From NCBI GenBank assembly GCA_944319925.1, contig CALUFQ010000028.1, positions 1 through 41,765 on the forward strand: a stretch of DNA of 41,765 nt. Direction: 5' to 3'. Source of the stretch: an uncultured Paraprevotella sp. GTDB taxonomy: Bacteria; Bacteroidota; Bacteroidia; Bacteroidales; Bacteroidaceae. Below, one piece after another: positions 7,503 to 15,664 of this stretch. The notes beneath the pieces are model-generated. The model saw nothing but the letters and a program-made list of their open reading frames with translations, did not search any database and was not told the origin of the DNA. Position 1 is the first letter of the stretch; each line of letters starts with the position of its first letter. The translations under genes were made by a program, and so were the position numbers.

Positions 7503-8912
7503 ATGACACTTATCATTGTTGCCGTTTTGCTGTTGGGCTATTGCGCGATTGCCACGGAGCATATCACGAATGTCAACAAGGCGGCTGTAGCCATGTTTCT
7601 CGGTGTGGCCGGATGGTTGCTTTACATGATGGGCGGGCATGATTTTGTAGAGATGCGGCATGCGGCGGAGTATGCCGAGTTCCTGGACGGGAATCCTTCT
7701 TCCGTCACTTCGTTGAAAAACTTCATTGCGAACCATGTGTTCATCGCCCATGTGGCGGATATTTGCCAGATAGTGCTCTATTTGCTGGCCACGATGGCTA
7801 TCGTGGACTTGCTGAACAGCAACGGTTGTTTTGACTTCATCAGCGAATGGGTCATGACGCGCAGCAGTCGCCGCTTGTTGTGGATGGTCGCCTTGATTAC
7901 TTATTTGTTGTCGGCAAATTTGGATAATCTGACCACGGCCTTGATGATGTTTGCCATCATGCGCCAACTTTTGCCCAACAACCATTTCCGGAAGTATTAC
8001 GGTGCCGTAGTCGTGATAGCGGCCAGCGCGGGCGGATGCCTGACGGTCATTGGCGATGTCTCGACGTTGATGCTGTGGGTGAAGGGGGCGGTCACGCCGT
8101 CCGTTTTTTCGACAGCCATGTTCCTGCCTTCCATTGTGGCGTTGGTGATACCGACTTACCTGGTGTCGCGCGAACTTCCCGAGCAAATCCGCATCAATAC
8201 GCCGCGCATCCGTTATCGAGGCGATGACACGACGCTGACGCGTTGGCAACGCATCCTGATGCTTTTTGTCGGCATTGGCGGTTTGTGGTTCATTCCCACG
8301 TTCCATCATCTGACCAAGCTTCCGCCGTTTGTGGGTGCGCTGTGTGTGTTGGCTTTGTTCGGCGTGGTCAATGAATTGTGCAACCGCAAGTTGATTAAGT
8401 CCGACCAGCCGGTTTTCCGTCCCACGCCGCGTTTCATGCAGTCGGAAAGCATCCAGACCATTTTGTTTTTCATAGGCGTGAGCATGGCGATTTCCGCTTT
8501 GCAAGAGACGGGCGCGTTGGAAACTGTGGCTGTGTGGTGCGACCGGTATATCCATAATATATATATATACAGTTTGATTTTGGGGGCTATTTCTGCATTC
8601 CTGGACAACGTGGCACTCGTGCTGACTAGCATATCCATGTACGACGTGTTGGAAAACGTGGATGCCGTGGCAGGGGTGGATCCCGAATATCTCCGCTCGT
8701 TTGCCCTGAACGGGCAGTATTGGCAGTTGGTGGCCTACAGTGGCGGGATTGGCGGATGTCTCTTGTCCATTGGCTCCACGGCGGGCTACGCATTGATGAA
8801 GGGGGAGAATGTTTCCATTTGGTGGTATCTCCGCCACATTTCCGGTAAAGTCTTTGTAGGTTGGCTGGCCGGGCTGGGGGTTTATTTCTTGGTTGATTCG
8901 TTTATTCGGTAG
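7503..8912 (+). CDS. nhaD: NhaD-type Na+/H+ antiporter
   Basis: This is an inner-membrane sodium/proton antiporter of the NhaD (ion transporter superfamily) type. The protein of 469 aa is almost entirely hydrophobic helices. Family-like stretches are HVADICQIVLYLLATMAIVDLL, split as HVADICQIVLYL and LLATMAIVDLL, then LSANLDNLTTALMM (DNLTT is a known ion-site type motif), SAFLDNVALVLTS and GGIGGCLLSIGSTAGYALMKG. The open frame continues upstream through the tRNA gene, but ATG 7503 starts directly with the first hydrophobic helix (MTLIIVAVLLLGY), so I place the start there. It heads a close-packed group with a small membrane protein, ravA and viaA. No separate promoter is visible, so it may be co-transcribed with tRNA-Gly. 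Confidence 0.93.
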   Translation: MTLIIVAVLLLGYCAIATEHITNVNKAAVAMFLGVAGWLLYMMGGHDFVEMRHAAEYAEFLDGNPSSVTSLKNFIANHVFIAHVADICQIVLYLLATMAIVDLLNSNGCFDFISEWVMTRSSRRLLWMVALITYLLSANLDNLTTALMMFAIMRQLLPNNHFRKYYGAVVVIAASAGGCLTVIGDVSTLMLWVKGAVTPSVFSTAMFLPSIVALVIPTYLVSRELPEQIRINTPRIRYRGDDTTLTRWQRILMLFVGIGGLWFIPTFHHLTKLPPFVGALCVLALFGVVNELCNRKLIKSDQPVFRPTPRFMQSESIQTILFFIGVSMAISALQETGALETVAVWCDRYIHNIYIYSLILGAISAFLDNVALVLTSISMYDVLENVDAVAGVDPEYLRSFALNGQYWQLVAYSGGIGGCLLSIGSTAGYALMKGENVSIWWYLRHISGKVFVGWLAGLGVYFLVDSFIR

Positions 8913-8924
8913 TGTTCTTTCGTT

Positions 8925-9326
8925 ATGCAGCCGGCTTCGTCGTTATTTAAACAGAAAGTATTGTCGTTCACGATAATCCAGGTTGTTTTGGTGTGCTTCC
9001 TGTTGTTTGTTTCTTTGGTGGTGCATATCCTGTTCAATCCGCACAACTATCTGGAGTCTTATCCGCTTTATTCTTTGGTGGGCTTCTTTTTCCTGTTGGA
9101 GATGTTCCAATTCTTTTGGCTGACGCGCGATGAGGCTGACGACCGCGCGGCCGTGTGGAGGAAATATCGTCGTGCTTGGCTTTGGCGTTTGTGCCTGTCT
9201 GCCGTGGTGGGGTTGGTGGTTTGTTTGTGCTTGTCCGCCCAGCCCTTGTTCAGCCTGTTGCTTTTCCTGATATTCTTTTTTTCGGAATGGGCTTTTGAGG
9301 AGGTCTATTATCGTCGTTTCTTGTAG
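8925..9326 (+). CDS. Small membrane protein of unknown function
   Basis: I do not recognise this 133-aa protein. Hydrophobic segments are seen at about residues 14-36, 44-64 and 89-121, the last long enough for two helices. A charged linker (TRDEADDRAAVWRKYRRAW) lies between them. The C-terminus ends in FEEVYYRRFL. There is no lipobox or cleavable signal. It lies 12 nt after nhaD and 14 nt before the ravA ATG, so it is very likely in the same transcript and may act at the membrane together with NhaD or the RavA/ViaA pair. That role is inference from position alone. Confidence 0.75.
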   Translation: MQPASSLFKQKVLSFTIIQVVLVCFLLFVSLVVHILFNPHNYLESYPLYSLVGFFFLLEMFQFFWLTRDEADDRAAVWRKYRRAWLWRLCLSAVVGLVVCLCLSAQPLFSLLLFLIFFFSEWAFEEVYYRRFL

Positions 9327-9340
9327 GGAGGCTTGTGGAC

Positions 9341-10903
9341 ATGGCTGATAAGAACCGGCTGGCCCGTTTGCTGGAAGTCTTGTGCGAGGGGATTTATGGG
9401 AAAGACCACGTGATGGCTTTGTCCTTGCTGGCCGCAGTGGCCGGTGAGGGAGTTTTCCTGCTGGGGCCTCCGGGAGTGGGGAAGAGCATGGTGGCGCGCA
9501 GGCTGAAAATGGCTTTCGAGGGCGGGTGTTCTTTTGAGTATCTGATGTCGCGTTTCAGTACGCCCGACGAGATTTTCGGCCCGGTTTCCATTTCCGCTTT
9601 GAAAGACGAGGGGAGTTACCGCCGACTGACTGAAGGATATTTGCCATCGGCCGACGTGGTGTTCTTGGACGAAATTTGGAAGGCGGGACCCAGCATACAG
9701 AACGCCTTGCTCACCGTGCTGAACGAGAAAGTTTACCTGAACGGGAAGGAAGAGATGCGTTTGCCCCTGAAACTGGTCATGGCCGCGTCCAACGAGTTAC
9801 CCGCGCAAGGTGAGAACTTGGATGCCCTTTGGGACAGGTTCCTTGTGCGTTGCTTGGTGGGCGGCATTGAAGACAAGCATCAGTTCAATCTCATGATTTC
9901 CGGTTCTTCGCGGACGGAGACGGTTGTGCCCGCAGAGTTGCAACTTTCTGAGAAAGAATTGTCTGTGTGGAACGGCGGCATTGATGCCGTGTCGGTTGCC
10001 GATGCCGTGTTTGCGTTCGTGCATGTTTTCCGTAGTAAGATGGCCGTGGCCAATGCCGCAATCGTGGAAAATGGAGACAAACCCTTTTATGTTTCCGACC
10101 GCCGTTGGAAGAAGCTCATGCACTTGTGGCGCACGGCTGCTTTCCTGAACGGGTTTTCCGAGTTGCACTTGGCCGACACGCTTTTGTTGCAAGATTGCGT
10201 GTGGGACGAACCGTCACAAATGGAAACTTTGGAAAAGTTGCAGATAGAGGCTTTGGTGGAAACTTTTGAGGAGCAAGCCGGGATGCCGTTGCTGCGCGAA
10301 CGGCTGGCGGCTTTGCGCGAAGAACAGGCAGCCGCGTTTCCTGTCCAAGTGGCATTCAAGGTGGTGCGGGCGTTCTTTTACCAAGTCCAATCGGTTGTGG
10401 CCGGACGGATGGTGCTAATCTATATCACTGAGTATGAGGCATTGAAGCCGGGTGAGCCTGCAGCCTTTGTTTTGGTTACGGACCGGAAGAAAACCGGAGC
10501 GCAACTGTTGCGCAAGTATGAAAAAAGCCGCTATCCGAATGTGCGTCCAGAGGATTTGTTGCTGGTGGAACGCACCGATGCGGGGGTGCAGGTGAACGGG
10601 AAGTCGTATGCTTTGGTGCAGGCCGAACAGGATGCTGACGTGCAAGTTGCGGGAAGGGGAGAAGAGCCGGACGCGGCCTTGCATGCGGGTGAAATGTCGC
10701 GCCGGTTATTGGCGGAGTCGGAGGAGATGGCAAAGAAGCTGTCCCGATGGGAGCAGGAGGAGACGGCCTACGCCAAGGCACATCTCTTTTTGGATGAAGC
10801 CCGGCACAGGGATTTGCAAAACGTTTTCCGCCGGATACGGGCCGACGTGTCTTCCCTGCAAATTGATTGCCAGGAACTGAACCATGCGACAGGAAAACAG
10901 TGA
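9341..10903 (+). CDS. ravA: MoxR-family AAA+ ATPase, RavA-like
   Basis: This is a cytoplasmic AAA+ ATPase of the MoxR/RavA branch that works with a VWA partner (ViaA). Walker A is GPPGVGKS at residues 42-49, Walker B is VVFLDEIWKAGP at about 106, and the sensor region contains MAASNELPAQGENLDALWDRF. The stretch FYVSDRRWKKLMHLW is a RavA signature. At 520 aa it is close to E. coli RavA (498). In E. coli the pair affects respiratory complexes and aminoglycoside sensitivity; whether that holds here is unknown. An in-frame GTG lies at 9335, but GGGAGG at 9326-9331 is spaced correctly for ATG 9341. The 3' end overlaps viaA by 20 nt. Confidence 0.9.
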   Translation: MADKNRLARLLEVLCEGIYGKDHVMALSLLAAVAGEGVFLLGPPGVGKSMVARRLKMAFEGGCSFEYLMSRFSTPDEIFGPVSISALKDEGSYRRLTEGYLPSADVVFLDEIWKAGPSIQNALLTVLNEKVYLNGKEEMRLPLKLVMAASNELPAQGENLDALWDRFLVRCLVGGIEDKHQFNLMISGSSRTETVVPAELQLSEKELSVWNGGIDAVSVADAVFAFVHVFRSKMAVANAAIVENGDKPFYVSDRRWKKLMHLWRTAAFLNGFSELHLADTLLLQDCVWDEPSQMETLEKLQIEALVETFEEQAGMPLLRERLAALREEQAAAFPVQVAFKVVRAFFYQVQSVVAGRMVLIYITEYEALKPGEPAAFVLVTDRKKTGAQLLRKYEKSRYPNVRPEDLLLVERTDAGVQVNGKSYALVQAEQDADVQVAGRGEEPDAALHAGEMSRRLLAESEEMAKKLSRWEQEETAYAKAHLFLDEARHRDLQNVFRRIRADVSSLQIDCQELNHATGKQ

Positions 10904-12302
10904 CCATGGGGCGAAAGCGCGTTTCAAATTCCTGTCCGCTTTTTTCTTGAAACGTTTGCATGAGATTGCGGAACGCCTGTATGAGCCGTTGCTGAAGGAA
11001 GATGCCGTGCGCATGGACGAGGTGGAGGACGAAATCCAGCGTTATTACGCACAAAAGAAGTCCGGACTTCAGGATGTGTATTCCTACTATGGGGAGCAGT
11101 GGGACTATTTTTATCAGATGGCTGAGGCCGATGACGGCCATTTCCTTGGCATGTTGCAGCGTGCGCGTACTGTTTTTTCCCGTTTTTATGCAGCCACGGA
11201 ACTGGATGCGGGCTATTATGCGGAGCAGTTGGCAAGGCATGCGCGGGCTTCCGCGCGTTGGCAGGCCCTGCGCCGGCATTTCATGGAAAAATGGCAGGCT
11301 TTGCTCGAAACCCGGGAGATGGATTTCCAAGTGAAGCATATTGGCAGGCTTTGTGACGATTATTATCGCATGGTGGCCGGGAAGGTTCAGGTGTTGCAGA
11401 ACAAGGGGAGGGGAGGCAACGGTTATTCGCCGCGCCTGGCTTGGTTGCAGTTGACGTGCAGCCCGGAACTGCGGGGGAAAATCAGGCAGCTGGCCCGAGT
11501 GATGCGGAAGAGCGCGTTGGTTCGGGAACTGAATCGTGCCTTGGGGCGTAAGGAAGCCGATGAAGCCCGGCTGTACCAGGCCATGAGCGGGCGGATGCCG
11601 GTGGGATTGTTGCGTCCGGCCACGCGTTCCGACATTGTGGGGATTACCGAGGGGAATAACTTGGGGTCGCTTCTTCCTGTGGAATATTGTTATTTGTCGG
11701 ACAAGGTGTTGGAGGGGATGTTCTATCGCCGCTATGTGGAGAAGAAGTTGGCGGTGTTCGATGGAGTGTCCCGCCAGGTGGAACATGTCGAAGCTTCCTC
11801 CCGTCGCGGAAACGAGCTGGCCCGCCATGCGCAGAAGGGGCCTTTCGTGGTGTGCGTGGACACGTCGAGTTCCATGCGGGGCGAGCGGGAATTATTGGCC
11901 AAGGCGATTGTGCTTAGCTTGGCTTTGAAGGCGGACAGCATGCGCCGCCGTTGCCGCGTGGTGTTGTTCTCAGACCAGGTTGAGGTGGTCGAGTTGGAAA
12001 ATCTTTATACCGACCTTCCTTTGTTGGAGGCTTTTCTTTGCAATGCCTTCCATGGCGGGTCCGACATGACTTATGCCATGCAGGAGGCCGTGGGCGCATT
12101 GATGCGGGAGGATTTCCGTTATGCCGACTTGTTGTGGGTGTCGGACTTTGAGATGCCGGCCCTCAGTCCGACGTGGCGTCAGTATGTGGCGGAACTGAAA
12201 GAACGGGATGTGCGCGTGTATGCGGTGGCGTTCGGGAACAGGGTGGAGCCGTCTTATCTCGGCTTGGCTGACCGGGTGTGGGAATCCCATGTGGGGGAGT
12301 GA
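10884..12302 (+). CDS. viaA: VWA-domain protein, ViaA-like partner of RavA
   Basis: This 472-aa protein has an alpha-helical N-terminal part with many charged residues and a C-terminal von Willebrand factor A domain. The metal-ion site DTSSSM is at 326-331, preceded by FVVCV. GGSDMT (~395) and WVSDFEMP supply the other MIDAS elements. The arrangement and length match ViaA (E. coli 483 aa). The ATG lies inside the 3' end of ravA (20-nt overlap), which indicates translational coupling and supports a complex of the two proteins. It is the last gene of the group; a hairpin at 12576-12616 may be the end of the transcript. Confidence 0.9.
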   Translation: MRQENSDHGAKARFKFLSAFFLKRLHEIAERLYEPLLKEDAVRMDEVEDEIQRYYAQKKSGLQDVYSYYGEQWDYFYQMAEADDGHFLGMLQRARTVFSRFYAATELDAGYYAEQLARHARASARWQALRRHFMEKWQALLETREMDFQVKHIGRLCDDYYRMVAGKVQVLQNKGRGGNGYSPRLAWLQLTCSPELRGKIRQLARVMRKSALVRELNRALGRKEADEARLYQAMSGRMPVGLLRPATRSDIVGITEGNNLGSLLPVEYCYLSDKVLEGMFYRRYVEKKLAVFDGVSRQVEHVEASSRRGNELARHAQKGPFVVCVDTSSSMRGERELLAKAIVLSLALKADSMRRRCRVVLFSDQVEVVELENLYTDLPLLEAFLCNAFHGGSDMTYAMQEAVGALMREDFRYADLLWVSDFEMPALSPTWRQYVAELKERDVRVYAVAFGNRVEPSYLGLADRVWESHVGE

Positions 12303-12575
12303 ATTTTCCGCGCTCCAAATGCCGTGAGATTTCTGTATTTCCGTGCAATCCTTCAGGCGGAAGATTTTGCGCGATTCTCACGAGATTTCGTTTTGTCAAA
12401 AAGATATTGATTTTGCTTGTTTAACGGCTTTTTGATTTTTTTGTGCACAGTTTGTTGCCTGTTTGTTTGCAAAATGCAATGTAAATGCCGTGAAATGATT
12501 CGGTTTTCGTGTGCGTGGTTTTTGCTGAAATAGAAAAAATGGGTAGAAGTTTGCTGGTTTATGCTCCTTTTTCGG

Positions 12576-12616
12576 GGCAGTAGAAATTTAATGGGGATTT
12601 AATAATTTCTACTGCC
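12576..12616. repeat. 13-bp inverted repeat, possible terminator after viaA
   Basis: GGCAGTAGAAATT (12576-12588) is perfectly complementary to AATTTCTACTGCC (12604-12616). The right arm is followed by TCATTTTTCG. It could end the nhaD-viaA transcript, although it lies 270 nt past the viaA stop. The rest of the 390-nt gap (12303-12692) shows no convincing gene. Outside this hairpin, AGAAGTTT (12545) and AAACTTCT (12637) form a second inverted pair. Confidence 0.5.
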
Positions 12617-12647
12617 TCATTTTTCGCTGACCCATAAAACTTCTTGA

Positions 12648-12683
12648 GATAAAACAAGCTGCACGTCATTGGCGTACAGCTTG
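12648..12683 (-). terminator. Terminator of tRNA-Arg
   Basis: On the minus strand CAAGCTGTACG pairs with CGTGCAGCTTG (one G-T pair) around CCAATGA, followed by TTTTATC. It starts 10 nt after the tRNA 3' end, as expected for a tRNA terminator. Confidence 0.75.
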
Positions 12684-12692
12684 CTGTGAAAG

Positions 12693-12767
12693 TGATTCCG
12701 TTGGGGCTCGAACCCAAGACCCACGCCTTAGAAGGGCGTTGCTCTAATCCAACTGAGCTACGGAACC
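12693..12767 (-). tRNA. tRNA-Arg (anticodon TCT)
   Basis: On the minus strand the gene begins GGTTCCGTAGCTCAGTTGG and folds with acceptor GGTTCCG/CGGAATC (one G-T), anticodon stem ACGCC/GGCGT and a T arm with loop TTCGAGC. The anticodon loop CTTCTAA gives TCT, reading AGA. The length is 75 nt including the discriminator A, with no encoded CCA. Confidence 0.95.
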
Positions 12768-12783
12768 GACCTTAAATTGGCTG

Positions 12784-12815
12784 CAAAGTTAGGAGTTTAT
12801 TTCCAATATTGCAAA
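12784..12815 (-). promoter_or_regulatory. Promoter of tRNA-Arg
   Basis: On the minus strand TTTG (12812-12815) is followed after 20 nt by TAACTTTG (12784-12791), a textbook Bacteroidetes promoter. The expected start of transcription is a few bases before the tRNA. It sits directly after the addB stop. Confidence 0.8.
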
Positions 12816-12831
12816 TTGTAGCGTTGTTTTT

Positions 12832-15648
12832 TCATTTTCTGCACAGTTGTTTATAGTCGCAGTAGGCACACAGTTTCGGCTCGGATGTTTGGCGGAAGGG
12901 GATTTCTGGGTCGAATAGTTCATTAAGCACTTGGCGCAACGCTTTTCCGAAGTCTTCCTTGAGCTTTCCGAAATCTGTGACGTATTCTTTATTGAACCTT
13001 ACCGTCGGGTCGTAGTCCTCTGCGTGGGATTTGTGTACGAAAAACAGTGCGGGCGAGACGGGACTCCGTTGTTCCCCCGTAACGACGTATGCATAGAGGA
13101 AGATTTGGAAGATGTAGCTGGGACGTCTCTCCGATGTGGTAATGAGTTGTTCCATGTTGGAAGCCGTTTCGGGATTGCCTCCGGTCTTGTAATCCACGAT
13201 GCGCAAGGTTTCCACCGGCTGCCCTGTAGTCGTGTCGGGCAGCATGACCGTGTCAATGCGGTCTATTTTTCCGCCGATGTCAATGTGCAGGACTTTTGTG
13301 CCGGAAGCCACTTCGATGCTGTGGCGGTGCTCCTGTTCCATTTCCTTTAGGACGAGGTGTTCTCTTCGGCTGTCGTGTGCGAGCAATTGGCGCAAGTAAC
13401 TGGCCATCACCTTGCGGGCTACGAGCAGTTGGCCGTTGTAGAACACGTTTTCCGGGTGGTCTTCGAAGAAATTATGGAGGAAAGACGCATCCACGAAAGG
13501 CAGCAGGCCGGTTTCTCCTGCGTCCAGTAGCCGGTTGATGTCTTGCCGGCGGATAAGCGGGTTGCGTTCGCTCAATTTCTGATAGGCTCTTTCGGCAGCG
13601 TCGTGGAAGATGGTGCCGAAAAGTGCGCCGTCCATTCCGTCTTGCGGGTCTTGGGGACAGCGGATTTTGGCGATTTGTTGGTAGAAAAACTTCATCGGGC
13701 AGTCAATATAGGCGTTCAGCGCGGAAGGCGAAAGGGGGCGTGAGCCCGGTTGCCCGCTGGCATAGTTGCGGTACAGGATTTCGAGTATCTCGGGTGTCTT
13801 CCGCACTTCCATGTCGCCCGTGGCGGGGATGGACTGTCCGGATTGCAGGATGCGTGTGGCGATGGGGAAATCCGTTTCGGCCAGCAGTTGGCGCAGGAAA
13901 CGCGACATCTCGTTCCGGTTCATGCCGTTGGTGGCGGTGTTATATACGAAAGTGATGTGTTCCGTGCGTTGGAGCAGACGGTAGAAATAGAACGCATATA
14001 CGGCGATTTTGTGCCGGATGGTGGTCAAGCCGAAAGCTTCGCGCAGGTGATAGGGGATGAATGAGGTGTTGCTCACGGATTTCGGCAACATGCCTTCGTT
14101 GACGGAAAGCATGAGGATGTGCCGGAAATTCAGGTTGCGGGTTTCCAGCAACCCCATTACCTGCAGGCCGACGGCAGGTTCGCCATGGAACGGGATGGTG
14201 GTCGCTCCCAGCACATTGCGTAGCAACCTTTTGAGTGTGTTGGGCTGCACGTCGAGCCGGTGCTCTTCCGTCAGCCGGATAAAGCGGCACACGATTTGGT
14301 AGGCCCGGAACAAGGCTTCATGGTTGAGTTGCTGGTAAACGTCGCTCGAATGGGGCTCTTGGTTGGCGAAAAAACGCGTTAAGTGTTCGAGCATGGTGCG
14401 GAGATACACCAGTAAGGCGTGGCTTTCCGTGTGTGCACAAAATATCTCTTCTTCAGGAATGAATGCGGCGTAAGGGTGGTTGCGCACGATGTTTTCCTGT
14501 GCTGTGTTGAAACTGTGGCGTTCGCGGTCGTATCCGTCGGTTTGCAGGATGAGCAATGCGTTGACGAGCCCATAGACCGGCGTGTCGGTCATGGGGAATC
14601 CCATCGTGACGTTGGCACGGTTCACGGGATGTGGCGAACTGTCATCGGGCAAGGAGTGGAGCACGGGTTGGAGCAACGACTCGTTGCATAGCACGATGGC
14701 TGTGTCTTGTTCGGGATGTGTGAGATAAGTGTCAAGCCATTGCGGGATGTAGCGCGCCTGTGCGTTTTCCGAAGTCGTGGCGATGAAGTCGATTCGTGGC
14801 GGGCGGCGGGACAGGTTGTCATATAGCTCTTCAGGCAGGGCGTTGGGAAAGTCCTTCAGGTTCTGCCGGATGAAGATGCCGGCCTCGAAACGGTTGTCTT
14901 CGCGGCAGTACATGAGGTCGTAGTCCCAGTAAAACAGGGCTTTTCTGGCATTTTGCAGGTGGCGGAAAAGCTGTTTTTCCACGTTGTTGAGCACGTTGAA
15001 CCCGACGAACACGTATGTTGTCTCTTCCGGCAGGCGGGTCATGCGCTCTTCGAGATGCTCCACCACGTCCCTGTAAAGCGCGCCTTCATACAAGAAACCT
15101 TCCTGTTTCAATTGTTCGTTGAACGTGGTGTAAATCTCACCGAGGCGGTTCCAAAGCGACAGGAATTTTTCTTTCAACCGGCTGTTGCCCTCCAGGGAAA
15201 ACCCTTCGAAGAAATGTTTCAGGGCTTCTTCCTGTCCGGGGGTGATGAAGCGGTTGTCGTCCAGCTCTTTGATGGAATAGATGTTGCTGAACAGCTGGCG
15301 CGCGTCGGCCAGGTGTTTGTCTATGTCGTCAAAGTCGGCCAGCATGATTTCGCCCCATCCGTAGAATTGGTCGAGCGGTTCGGCATCCGGTACCAGGCGG
15401 GAATAGGCGGCATGAAGCTCGCATACGGCCTGGATGTCGTCGCAACGGGTGAAGTCCGACAAGGAGTCGAACAGTTCGCTGATGGTGCTGTACCGTGGTG
15501 CCCATACGGGACGGTCGGCTGCGGCGGCCAGTTGCTGGTTCATGAAAAGCCCGGCGCGTTTGTTGGGGAACACCACAGTGATGTCGCGCAGGTTCGTGCC
15601 GAAACGGCGGATGATATCTTGTGCGGTGAGTTGGATGAATGTTTCCAT
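12832..15648 (-). CDS. addB: AddB-like PD-(D/E)XK nuclease subunit
   Basis: This is the probable second subunit of an AddAB helicase-nuclease that resects double-strand breaks for RecA. The 938-aa protein has an N-terminal helicase-like part (VVFPNKRAGLFMNQQL near 25) and a C-terminal RecB-type nuclease: GTIFHDAAERAY, GKIDRID and IVDYKTGG (V818-K821). Cysteines in YIDCPMKFFYQ and the terminal KLCAYCDYKQLCRK fit the iron-sulfur staple known in AddB. It lies 16 nt after addA on the same strand. Sequence divergence from the Firmicutes AddB is large, so the name rests on domain order and the addA neighbour. The stop is followed closely by the tRNA-Arg promoter. Confidence 0.85.
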   Translation of the reverse strand: METFIQLTAQDIIRRFGTNLRDITVVFPNKRAGLFMNQQLAAAADRPVWAPRYSTISELFDSLSDFTRCDDIQAVCELHAAYSRLVPDAEPLDQFYGWGEIMLADFDDIDKHLADARQLFSNIYSIKELDDNRFITPGQEEALKHFFEGFSLEGNSRLKEKFLSLWNRLGEIYTTFNEQLKQEGFLYEGALYRDVVEHLEERMTRLPEETTYVFVGFNVLNNVEKQLFRHLQNARKALFYWDYDLMYCREDNRFEAGIFIRQNLKDFPNALPEELYDNLSRRPPRIDFIATTSENAQARYIPQWLDTYLTHPEQDTAIVLCNESLLQPVLHSLPDDSSPHPVNRANVTMGFPMTDTPVYGLVNALLILQTDGYDRERHSFNTAQENIVRNHPYAAFIPEEEIFCAHTESHALLVYLRTMLEHLTRFFANQEPHSSDVYQQLNHEALFRAYQIVCRFIRLTEEHRLDVQPNTLKRLLRNVLGATTIPFHGEPAVGLQVMGLLETRNLNFRHILMLSVNEGMLPKSVSNTSFIPYHLREAFGLTTIRHKIAVYAFYFYRLLQRTEHITFVYNTATNGMNRNEMSRFLRQLLAETDFPIATRILQSGQSIPATGDMEVRKTPEILEILYRNYASGQPGSRPLSPSALNAYIDCPMKFFYQQIAKIRCPQDPQDGMDGALFGTIFHDAAERAYQKLSERNPLIRRQDINRLLDAGETGLLPFVDASFLHNFFEDHPENVFYNGQLLVARKVMASYLRQLLAHDSRREHLVLKEMEQEHRHSIEVASGTKVLHIDIGGKIDRIDTVMLPDTTTGQPVETLRIVDYKTGGNPETASNMEQLITTSERRPSYIFQIFLYAYVVTGEQRSPVSPALFFVHKSHAEDYDPTVRFNKEYVTDFGKLKEDFGKALRQVLNELFDPEIPFRQTSEPKLCAYCDYKQLCRK

Positions 15649-15664
15649 GAGGTGTGCGAGGAGA

